From Burkholderiaceae bacterium (GTDB taxonomy: Bacteria > Pseudomonadota > Gammaproteobacteria > Burkholderiales > Burkholderiaceae_E), in assembly GCA_019428955.1 (NCBI GenBank), contig JAHYJF010000024.1:1-21954 (forward strand): a stretch of DNA of 21,954 nt, in the 5' to 3' direction. Under the pieces are notes generated by a model. The model was not told the origin of the DNA and did not search any database. It saw nothing but the letters and a program-made list of their open reading frames with translations. A program made the translations under genes and the position numbers. The first letter of the stretch is position 1. Each line of letters opens with the position of its first letter. Of the stretch, positions 15,831 through 21,954 are shown piece after piece.

Positions 15831-17235
15831 TGATCGAATCCCCAAGTGCATTGATCAGCAGGTCGATTTCCTTTTCGGTGGCGATAAACGGGGGCGCCAG
15901 CTGGATGGTGTCGCCGCCGTAGCGAACGTAGAAGCCCTTCTCCCAGCATTTCATCGCGATCTCGTACGGACGGCGCGCGGGCTCGCCGGGATACGAAGCG
16001 ATCGTCAGTCCGGCGGCCAGCCCGAAGTTGCGAATGTCGGCCACGTACTTGCTGCCCTTGAGCGAATGCACCGTCTTCTGGAACTTGGGCGCCATCGACC
16101 TGACCCGCTCGACCGCGGATTCCTTGACCAGCAGGTCCAAGGCTGCGACCCCGGCCGCGCAAGCCACCGGATGGGCCGAGTAAGTATAACCGTGCGGGAA
16201 CTCGACCATGTACTCCGGGCCCCCGGCCGCCATGAAGGTCTGGTAGATCTCCTTGGTGGCGATGACCGCGCCGATCGGCTGCGAACCGTTTGAAACCTGC
16301 TTGGCGACGTTCATGATGTCCGGTACCACGCCGAACGCCTCCGCGCCGGTGTTATAGCCGGTGCGGCCGAAACCGGTGATGACTTCGTCGAAGATCAGCA
16401 GGATGTTGTTGGCGGTGCAGATCTCGCGCAGGCGCTGGAGGTAGCCCTTGGGCGGAACCAGCACCCCGGCCGAACCGGCGAACGGCTCGACGATCACCGC
16501 GGCGATGTTCGAGGCGTCGTGCAGGGCGATCAGGTTGAGCAGCTCGTCGGCGAGCTCGGCGCCGGTCGCGGGCATACCCTTGGTGAAGGCTGCGGTAACG
16601 CGCAGCGTATGCGGCAGGTGATCGGCCGAAACGCCCTGCCCGAACAGCTTGCGGTTGCCGACGATACCGCCCACCGAGATGCCGCCGAAGTTGACCCCGT
16701 GGTAACCCTTCTCACGGCCGATCAGCATGGTCTTGGAGCCGTGCCCCTTGGTCCGCCAGTAGGCGCGCGCCATCTTGAGCGCGGTGTCGGCGGCCTCGGA
16801 GCCCGACGAGGTGAAGAAGACGTAGTCGAGCCCGGCGGGCGTCAGTTCCTTGATCCGGTTGGCGAGCTCGAACGAGAGCCGGTGTCCGAACTGGAAACCG
16901 GGCGAATAGTCCAGGCTCGCGGCCTGTTTCCCGATCGCCTCGGCGATTTCCTTGCGTCCGTGGCCCAGCCCGCAGCACCACAGCCCCGAGAGGCCGTCAA
17001 AAATTTTCCGGCCTTCGATGTCGCTGTAGTAGCAGCCCTGGGCGCCGGCAATCATCCGCGGGTTCTTCTTGAACTCGCGATTGGCCGTGAACGGCATCCA
17101 GTGGGCTTCCAGAAAGGCGGCCTCGGCGCTGGCCGACTGGGCTGCCTTCGGCTTGACTACCTTGAGCTTGGTTACTTTTGACTTCGCTGTCTGCGATTGC
17201 GCTGCCTGCGACTGCTCTGCCCGTTCCTTTGCCAT
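15817..17235 (-). CDS. bauA: Beta-alanine:pyruvate aminotransferase (class III omega-transaminase)
   Basis: A 472-residue PLP aminotransferase that closely resembles the Pseudomonas beta-alanine:pyruvate transaminases. Shared segments include LEAHWMPFTANREF (42-55), LDYSPGFQFGHRLSFELA, GYHGVNFGG, LLIFDEVITGFGRTG (D283), NVAKQVSNG (K312, the PLP lysine) and EFPHGYTYSAHPVACAAG. It moves the amino group of beta-alanine, and probably beta-aminoisobutyrate, to pyruvate, giving a semialdehyde plus alanine. AGGAG stands 6 nt before the ATG. Compared with the Pseudomonas enzyme there is an N-terminal extension of about 25 residues made of five-residue repeats. It heads a block with mmsA (14-bp overlap) and ald, and diverges from a MocR regulator. 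The repeats at the 5' end explain the unusual local composition. Confidence 0.93.
   Translation of the reverse strand: MAKERAEQSQAAQSQTAKSKVTKLKVVKPKAAQSASAEAAFLEAHWMPFTANREFKKNPRMIAGAQGCYYSDIEGRKIFDGLSGLWCCGLGHGRKEIAEAIGKQAASLDYSPGFQFGHRLSFELANRIKELTPAGLDYVFFTSSGSEAADTALKMARAYWRTKGHGSKTMLIGREKGYHGVNFGGISVGGIVGNRKLFGQGVSADHLPHTLRVTAAFTKGMPATGAELADELLNLIALHDASNIAAVIVEPFAGSAGVLVPPKGYLQRLREICTANNILLIFDEVITGFGRTGYNTGAEAFGVVPDIMNVAKQVSNGSQPIGAVIATKEIYQTFMAAGGPEYMVEFPHGYTYSAHPVACAAGVAALDLLVKESAVERVRSMAPKFQKTVHSLKGSKYVADIRNFGLAAGLTIASYPGEPARRPYEIAMKCWEKGFYVRYGGDTIQLAPPFIATEKEIDLLINALGDSINELA
17125..17214 (-). repeat. Six pentapeptide repeats in the aminotransferase N-terminal tail
   Basis: Residues 8-37 read QSQAA, QSQTA, KSKVT, KLKVV, KPKAA, QSASA: six units of the form (Q/K)-x-(Q/K/A)-small-small. 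The first two DNA units are nearly identical (CAGTCGCAGGCAGCG and CAATCGCAGACAGCG). This points to 15-bp duplications followed by drift. The tail is Lys/Gln/Ala-rich and probably disordered. Confidence 0.7.
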
Positions 17236-17339
17236 GATGTTCTCCTGAACTGTGCGTTGTCCTGGCGGCTTGCCGGCGCGAGCGTTGCCCGCACGGCGGC
17301 TGACCGGATGCCCGCAGTTTGATCCGGGAACGGCCTTTT

Positions 17340-17383
17340 GGATATAGACAGTTGCTTGAAAGTCGCCACAACTGTCTATATCC
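17340..17383. promoter_or_regulatory. Perfect 15-bp inverted repeat, probable MocR operator
   Basis: GGATATAGACAGTTG (17340-17354) and CAACTGTCTATATCC (17369-17383) are exact reverse complements with a 14-bp spacer. The arms do not extend beyond 15 bp. Arm centres are 29 bp apart, close to three helical turns, as would suit a dimeric regulator binding both arms on one DNA face. The repeat lies 105-148 bp upstream of the aminotransferase ATG. Confidence 0.7.
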
Positions 17384-17490
17384 TCAGAGTGTGACAGTCG
17401 AGTTGGCGTGCTGACTCGGCAGGTGCCAGCAGGTCATAGGGGCGAAGACTCGGATCACCGACGGTATCGTTCGGGGCCCCTGCAGCGCCG

Positions 17491-17505
17491 CAACTGTATA
17501 TATAC
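17491..17505 (+). promoter_or_regulatory. Third copy of the operator-like motif, near the MocR start
   Basis: CAACTGTATATATAC matches the right arm of the inverted repeat at 13 of 15 positions and in the same orientation, 122 bp further on. It overlaps a possible -10 (TATACT, 17501-17506) and lies about 39-53 bp before the MocR ATG. This position would suit autoregulation. Confidence 0.55.
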
Positions 17506-17543
17506 TATCGAGCCGTTGAAGACGACTCCAGACGGCGCGAACG

Positions 17544-18947
17544 ATGATTACCGTAGACCACGAGAGCAGCACTCCCCTGGTCGCCCAGATTCACGCTTCC
17601 CTGGTCGCCATGATCGACAGCGGCCGGCTACGGCAGGGAACAAGGCTGCCTTCGATTCGCGAGATGGCCCGGATCTGCAAGGTCAGCCTGTTGACCGTGA
17701 CCAACGCCTACAACCGCCTGGTGGCCGAGGGCCTGCTCGAGGCGCGGCGCGCCAGCGGCTTCTTCGTGCCAACGCGCTCGGGGCGCAAGGCATCGGCGCG
17801 CGGCTTGGCGATTACCGACGCCTCGGTCGACTCAGGCTGGCTGCTGCACCGGGTATTCCAGGAGAACTCTACCTTGTTGCCGGTTGGTTGCGGCTGGTTG
17901 CCGGGCGAAGCCCTGTTCGCCGACGGCATCAAGCACGCCCTGGGCTCGATCGCGCGCAAGGCCGGCGCCGCCTTCTCGAGCTACGGCAACCCCCATGGCT
18001 ACCTGCCGTTGCGCAAGCAGATCGTGGCGCTGCTCGGCGGACACGGAATCGACGCCGATGAGCACCAGGTCATCCTCACCCACGGCGCCAGCCAGGCGCT
18101 CGACCTGGTGGCGCGCAGCCTGCTGGCCGCGGGTGACACGGTCCTGGTTGACGACCCCGGCTACGGCAACATGTTCCCCGCGCTGCAGGACCTCGGACTG
18201 CAGTTGGTCGGAGTACCACGCACCCAGGAAGGACCCGACGTCGACGCGCTCGAAACCCTGATCACCAGGCACCGGCCAAAGGCCTTCATCACCACCACCA
18301 CGCTCCAGAACCCGACCGGCACGACCGCGACGCCGGCAGTCAGCTACCGCATCCTGCGGCTCGCCGAGCAACACGATTTCTACGTCATCGAGGACGAGAT
18401 CTTCGCCGACCTGCTGGTCAAGCCGGCTCAGGCCATGGCCTCGCTCGATCAGTTGCGCCGCGTGATCTACATCTCGAGCTTTTCCAAGACCATCTCGCCG
18501 AGCCTGCGGGTCGGGTTCCTCGCCTGCCCGGTGGAACTCGCCGAGCGCATCGTGCGTCTCAAGATGGCGTCCTCGCTGACCACTTCCGAGACCATGGAAC
18601 AGGTGGTGCACGCGATCCTGGTCGAGGGCCATCATCGCGGGCACCTGACGCGACTGCGCGAGCGCCTGGCGGCCGCCCAGGACAACGTCTGCGACCGGCT
18701 CGAAGCCACCGGGCTGCGGCTCTTCCATCGCCCGGCCGGGGGGATGTTCGTATGGGCCGGTTTCGAGCGCCCGCTCGACCCCAAGGTGATCGCCCAGAAG
18801 GCGACCAGGGAAGGAATCATCCTTGCACCGGGCTACCTGTTGCGCCCCGACCTCGCGCCGACGCCCTGGTTCCGGTTCAATGTCGCGTATGCTCACCACG
18901 ACAGCCTCTACCGCTTTCTCGACCGGGTCGCCCGCGAAGTGAAATGA
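17544..18947 (+). CDS. MocR-type (GntR-aminotransferase) PLP-dependent regulator
   Basis: A 467-residue fusion of an N-terminal GntR winged helix (about 8-78; LPSIREMARICKVSLLTVTNAYNRLVAEGLL) and a type-I aminotransferase-like domain (about 100-467). PLP-site residues are kept: LQNPTG (N256), EDEIFADL (D284), SSFSKTISPSLRVGF (K315) and WFRFNVAY near the C-terminus. MocR proteins use PLP to sense amines or amino acids and regulate adjacent genes. This one is divergent from the beta-alanine aminotransferase, so beta-alanine or beta-aminoisobutyrate is a reasonable effector (inference). No strong ribosome site precedes the ATG at 17544, but the start gives a normal family N-terminus. yajD follows after 4 bp. 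Confidence 0.92.
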   Translation: MITVDHESSTPLVAQIHASLVAMIDSGRLRQGTRLPSIREMARICKVSLLTVTNAYNRLVAEGLLEARRASGFFVPTRSGRKASARGLAITDASVDSGWLLHRVFQENSTLLPVGCGWLPGEALFADGIKHALGSIARKAGAAFSSYGNPHGYLPLRKQIVALLGGHGIDADEHQVILTHGASQALDLVARSLLAAGDTVLVDDPGYGNMFPALQDLGLQLVGVPRTQEGPDVDALETLITRHRPKAFITTTTLQNPTGTTATPAVSYRILRLAEQHDFYVIEDEIFADLLVKPAQAMASLDQLRRVIYISSFSKTISPSLRVGFLACPVELAERIVRLKMASSLTTSETMEQVVHAILVEGHHRGHLTRLRERLAAAQDNVCDRLEATGLRLFHRPAGGMFVWAGFERPLDPKVIAQKATREGIILAPGYLLRPDLAPTPWFRFNVAYAHHDSLYRFLDRVAREVK

Positions 18948-18951
18948 CACC

Positions 18952-19317
18952 ATGAAACCAGCCGACTCCAGCAAGCTCGACCGTATCGTTGCCGACGCGC
19001 GCCGCGCTTCCGACACCCGCAGCCAGGGCTACCGCGAACGGGCGCTGAAAATCTACCCGTGGATCTGCGGGCGCTGCACCCGCGAGTTCACGACCACCAA
19101 CATCCGCGAGCTGACGGTTCATCACCGCGACCACAACCACGACAACAACCCGAGCGACGGCAGCAACTGGGAACTGTTGTGCCTCTATTGCCATGACAAT
19201 GAACACCAGCGCCAGCTGGAGGCCCAGGCGGGCGGCAGCACCATTAGCGCGCAGGGTCCGAGCGCAACCCACTCGCCGTTCGCCGACCTCAAGTCGCTAC
19301 TGGACGGGAAGAAGTAG
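18952..19317 (+). CDS. yajD: YajD-family HNH nuclease domain protein
   Basis: A 121-residue protein very similar to E. coli YajD: GYRERALKIYPWICGRC, IRELTVHHRDHNHDNNPSDGSNWELLCLYCHDNEH and the ending PFADLKSLL. Zinc-ribbon cysteines are C39/C42 and C77/C80. The HNH core is supplied by H57/H58, N72 and H81 or H85. The family is predicted to be a nuclease, but its cellular role is unknown. The N-terminal 25 residues are longer and more basic than in E. coli. The ATG lies 4 bp after the MocR stop, so the two are probably co-transcribed. The stop is 17 bp from the convergent dgdA stop. Confidence 0.93.
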   Translation: MKPADSSKLDRIVADARRASDTRSQGYRERALKIYPWICGRCTREFTTTNIRELTVHHRDHNHDNNPSDGSNWELLCLYCHDNEHQRQLEAQAGGSTISAQGPSATHSPFADLKSLLDGKK

Positions 19318-19318
19318 C

Positions 19319-19333
19319 CGCGCCATCGGCGCG
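19319..19333. terminator. Short GC hairpin between convergent yajD and dgdA
   Basis: CGCGCC and GGCGCG pair around a 3-nt ATC loop in the 17-bp gap between the two convergent stops. No T-tract is present on either strand. It may serve as a weak bidirectional terminator. Confidence 0.35.
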
Positions 19334-19334
19334 C

Positions 19335-20648
19335 TCACTTGCGCCTCGCCACTCCCGTGGCAATCGCCTTGCCGAGCAGTTCCAGCCCGAGGTCGATCTC
19401 GGCGTCGCTGACGGTCAGCGGCGGCGCGATCCGGAACACCCCGCCCATCGCCGACAGCTTGACGATGTTCATGCTCAGCCCGAGCTTCATGCACTCCTGG
19501 GTGATCGCCTCGCCGAGCGCGAACGCGGGCTGCTTGGTCTGGCGATCCTCAACGACTTCGAGTCCGAGCAGCAGGCCGCGGCCGCGGACGTCGCCGATGC
19601 ATTCGTGGCGCGCCTGCAGTTCGCGCAGCCCGGCCATCAGCCGCGCCCCGGCAACGCCGGCACGCTCGACCAGGCCGTCGCGCTCGACCACTTCGAGCAC
19701 CTTGAGGCCAACCGCCGCCGGCAGCGGGTCCGAGACGTGGGTGGTGTAGAAGAGGTAGCCGAGTTCGTGCGCCCGCTCCTCGATCGCGGCGGTGGTCACC
19801 ATCGCCGCCAGCGGCAGCCCGGCTCCGAGCGTCTTGGAAAGCGTCATGATGTCCGGGGCGACGCCGTCGCGCTGGCACGCGAACATCGTGCCGGTGCGCC
19901 CGACGCCAGTCTGCGCCTCGTCGAGAATCAGCAACATGCCGCGCTCCTCGCACTTGTGCTTGAGCGCTGCCATGTAACCGAGCGGCAATTCGATGATGCC
20001 GCCGCTCGAGAGGATCGGCTCGGCGATGAAAGCCGCCAGGGCGCCGGTCGACTGCCGGTCGATCTGCTCGAAGCCGTCATCGAGTTCAGTCTGCCAGTCG
20101 AGTTGGCCGTCGCGCGTGAAACGCGGCCGGTAGGCGTTAGGGGCCGGGATCGCAAACGAGCCAGGCGCCGCCGGGCCGTAGCCCCGGCGCCCGGCGCTAT
20201 ATGTGGCCGACGCCGCGGCGTTGGTCATGCCGTGCCACGACTGGGTGAAGCCCACCACCTCGTGGCCCCCGGTGACCAGCTTGGCCATGCGCAGCGCCGC
20301 TTCGTTGGACTCGGCGCCGGTGGTGAGCAGCAGACAGCGCTCGAGCACCCCCGGCGTTAGGCCCGCCAGCCGGGTGGCGAGATCGACCACGGGGCGCGAG
20401 AGCATGCCGCTGAAGAGGTGGTCGAGCTCGCGCACCGAAGCGCTGACCACGGCGGCGATCTCGGGATGGCAGTGACCCAGCACCGCGCTCATCTGGCCGG
20501 AGGTGAAGTCGAGGATCGCGCGGCCGTCGGCATCGTAGACGAAGCTGCCCTGCGCGCGCTCGATGATCAGGGGCTCGAAGTTGCCGCCGTAGCGAACGAG
20601 GTGCTGGCCGGCACGGCGCCAGAAATCAGGAGCGGAATTTTTCGACAT
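19335..20648 (-). CDS. dgdA: 2,2-dialkylglycine decarboxylase
   Basis: A 437-residue class III PLP enzyme that matches Burkholderia cepacia dialkylglycine decarboxylase along its length, including its residue numbering. Matches are Q52 (TSGQMSAVLGHCHPE), W138 (SWHGMT), D243 (LILDEAQTG), K272 (LSKTLGAGLPL) and R406 (VFRIAPPL). The enzyme decarboxylates 2-aminoisobutyrate and isovaline to ketones, then transfers the amino group to pyruvate, giving alanine. That product could also be used by the alanine dehydrogenase nearby. The ATG at 20648 has an AAGG close upstream. The LysR regulator DgdR known in Burkholderia is not in the window. The gene lies 84 bp downstream of arsA on the same strand, with no clear promoter between. 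Confidence 0.95.
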   Translation of the reverse strand: MSKNSAPDFWRRAGQHLVRYGGNFEPLIIERAQGSFVYDADGRAILDFTSGQMSAVLGHCHPEIAAVVSASVRELDHLFSGMLSRPVVDLATRLAGLTPGVLERCLLLTTGAESNEAALRMAKLVTGGHEVVGFTQSWHGMTNAAASATYSAGRRGYGPAAPGSFAIPAPNAYRPRFTRDGQLDWQTELDDGFEQIDRQSTGALAAFIAEPILSSGGIIELPLGYMAALKHKCEERGMLLILDEAQTGVGRTGTMFACQRDGVAPDIMTLSKTLGAGLPLAAMVTTAAIEERAHELGYLFYTTHVSDPLPAAVGLKVLEVVERDGLVERAGVAGARLMAGLRELQARHECIGDVRGRGLLLGLEVVEDRQTKQPAFALGEAITQECMKLGLSMNIVKLSAMGGVFRIAPPLTVSDAEIDLGLELLGKAIATGVARRK

Positions 20649-20732
20649 TTGCCTGCCTTGCGAACGAGCGCGGATGGCGACATCTTACGCATTGGCCGCG
20701 ACTAGTGCATGCCTCGCGTCGCCCTCCTCGCC

Positions 20733-21954
20733 TCAGGCCTGGAGCAGGCGCCCGACGCCGGACATTACCTCCTTGTGCACGGGCACCACGGCGTAGCGCC
20801 GGGCGTGGCCCGTGGCCACCGCCTCGATCTGAGGCAGCTCGTTGCGCGCGCGCCGGCGCAGCAGCGGCGAACGTGGATCGCTGGCCGCGATGCAGTTGTT
20901 GATCACCCACGCCCAGGGCTCGATGCCGGCGCGGCGCAGATCATCCTGCAGGTCGGCGGCCTCCAGCACTGGCGTGGTCTCGGCCAGGGTCACGATCAGC
21001 ACCTTGGTCTGCCTGGGATCCTGCAACTGCATCATCGGGGTAGTGAAATGCACTCCGGTTTCACTCATTTGGCGCACGATGTCACGGTGGTACGCCCCGG
21101 TGGCATCGAGCAGCAACAGGGTGTGCCCGGTGGGCGCGGTATCCATGACCACGAACTTCCGGCCGGCCTCGCGGATGACCCGCGAGAACGCCTGGAACAC
21201 CGCGATTTCCTCGGTGCAGGGCGAACGCAGGTCTTCCTCCAGCAAGGCCCGGCCCGCGGCATCGAGCTTGGCGCCCTTGGTGGCAAGCACGTGCTCGCGG
21301 TAGCGTTCGGTTACCGCCTGGGGGTCGATCCGGCTCACCGTGAGGCGCTCGGGTGAGCCCTCCATTGCCTGGGTCAAGTCACCCGCCGGGTCGGAGGTCG
21401 TGAGATGCACCGGCAGGCCGCGAGCGACCAGTTCGCTCGCGACCGCGGCCGCGATCGTGGTCTTGCCGACCCCGCCCTTGCCCATCAGCATCACCAGGCC
21501 GTGTCCATCGGCCGCGATCTCGTCGATCAGTCCGGACAGGTCCGGCAGATCGAGCATGGCCGGCAGCTCGACATGGTCTGCCGCGACGGCGGAGTCGGCG
21601 CTGAACAGGAGTCGCAGTGAATCCAGTCCGACCAGATCAAAGGCCTTGAGCGCGAGCTCATCGCGCGGCAGGGCTTTCAGGACTTCAGGCATGGCCGCGA
21701 GCGCCGCCTGTTCGCTCGCGACGACCGCCGCCGCCAATGGGTCGAGCGCCGCCTCGCCGGCGGGCAGCACCCCGTTCACCACCAGGAATTGGCGAGACAG
21801 GCCGATGGCCGCGAGTTCCCGATGGGTGCGGGCCGCCTCGCGCAAGGTCGAGCCCTGGGCACGAGCAACCAGTACCAGCCTGGTGCGCAACGGATCGGCC
21901 AGGGCGTCGACGGCTGCCTGGTACTGCGCATGCTGCTTTTCGAGTCCGGCCAAC
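20733..21954 (-). CDS. arsA: ArsA arsenite-efflux ATPase, partial (5' end beyond the window)
   Basis: The 3' part of a two-domain ArsA is present, 406 codons, with the frame open at the right edge. The last third of domain A1 is seen (LVARAQGSTLREAARTHRELAAIGL), then the linker and all of A2. The A2 P-loop GKGGVGKTT is at fragment residues 158-166 and DTAPTGHTLLLLD at 271-283. E. coli ArsA numbering is fragment number plus 176. The A2 metalloid ligands S420, C422 and H453 are kept as S244, C246 and H277. About 176 N-terminal residues, with the A1 P-loop and the A1 ligands, lie outside. ArsA powers arsenite or antimonite export with ArsB; arsD or arsB neighbours would be off the window. The edge codon is TTG and should not be taken as a start. 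Confidence 0.95.
   Translation of the reverse strand, partial: LAGLEKQHAQYQAAVDALADPLRTRLVLVARAQGSTLREAARTHRELAAIGLSRQFLVVNGVLPAGEAALDPLAAAVVASEQAALAAMPEVLKALPRDELALKAFDLVGLDSLRLLFSADSAVAADHVELPAMLDLPDLSGLIDEIAADGHGLVMLMGKGGVGKTTIAAAVASELVARGLPVHLTTSDPAGDLTQAMEGSPERLTVSRIDPQAVTERYREHVLATKGAKLDAAGRALLEEDLRSPCTEEIAVFQAFSRVIREAGRKFVVMDTAPTGHTLLLLDATGAYHRDIVRQMSETGVHFTTPMMQLQDPRQTKVLIVTLAETTPVLEAADLQDDLRRAGIEPWAWVINNCIAASDPRSPLLRRRARNELPQIEAVATGHARRYAVVPVHKEVMSGVGRLLQA

Larger units (their letters stand above)
17236..17543. other. 308-bp divergent regulatory region between aminotransferase and MocR genes
   Basis: No credible gene lies here. The region separates the divergent aminotransferase (start 17235) and MocR regulator (start 17544). 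It is richer in A/T near 17335-17385 and 17490-17510, and these are exactly where the repeated ACTGTnTATAT elements sit. A TATACT at 17501-17506 could be the -10 of the MocR gene, though I see no good -35. No convincing terminator or small RNA is visible. Confidence 0.7.

Noticed and set aside
21951..21953. TTG at the right edge as the start of arsA
   Set aside because: The encoded sequence matches the interior of ArsA domain A1 (about residue 177 of the E. coli protein), so the gene continues beyond the window.

Overview
The window looks like chromosomal DNA of a GC-rich Pseudomonadota bacterium, most likely a beta- or gammaproteobacterium. The reasons are the very high GC, the short intergenic gaps, and a gene set (PreTA, a RutR-type regulator, YajD, a DUF3482/DUF2868 pair, DgdA) typical of Burkholderiales- and Pseudomonas-like genomes. 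The species cannot be named from the sequence. I saw no rRNA, tRNA, CRISPR array or insertion sequence.

Layout. (1) Positions 1-4270, all on the minus strand: a partial DUF3482 GTPase, a DUF2868 membrane protein overlapping it by an ATGA, an internally deleted LysE-family exporter remnant, and a CDF metal transporter. (2) Positions 4324-12273, minus strand: a six-gene reductive pyrimidine (or hydantoin) catabolic operon in transcription order preT, preA, NCS1 permease, dihydropyrimidinase, nitrilase-type beta-ureidopropionase, M20-type carbamoyl amidohydrolase. It is driven by a near-consensus sigma-70 promoter that overlaps a RutR-like operator. The RutR-like TetR gene is divergent at 12469-13110. 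(3) Positions 13107-17235, minus strand: beta-alanine:pyruvate aminotransferase, (methyl)malonate-semialdehyde dehydrogenase and alanine dehydrogenase. This block is divergent from a MocR/GntR-PLP regulator (17544-18947) across a 308-bp spacer that holds a perfect 15-bp inverted repeat and a third related site. A yajD HNH gene follows the regulator. (4) Positions 19335-21954, minus strand: 2,2-dialkylglycine decarboxylase (dgdA) downstream of the 3' two-thirds of arsA, which runs off the window edge.

How the genes work together (established pathway, applied by inference): uracil or thymine enters through the NCS1 permease. PreTA reduces it, HydA opens the ring, and one or both ureidopropionases release beta-alanine or beta-aminoisobutyrate. 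The aminotransferase moves the amino group to pyruvate, and MmsA converts the resulting semialdehyde to acetyl- or propionyl-CoA. Alanine dehydrogenase then turns the alanine back into pyruvate and ammonium. The locus thus covers pyrimidine to CoA esters, with one regulator suited to sensing pyrimidines and another suited to sensing an amine.

The points most worth a second look are the RutR box/promoter overlap, the MocR inverted repeat, the two unrelated enzymes for one hydrolytic step, the LysE deletion remnant, the pentapeptide-repeat tail on the aminotransferase, the uncharacterised GTPase/membrane pair, and the arsA-dgdA adjacency. I did not find a clearly new multi-gene system.
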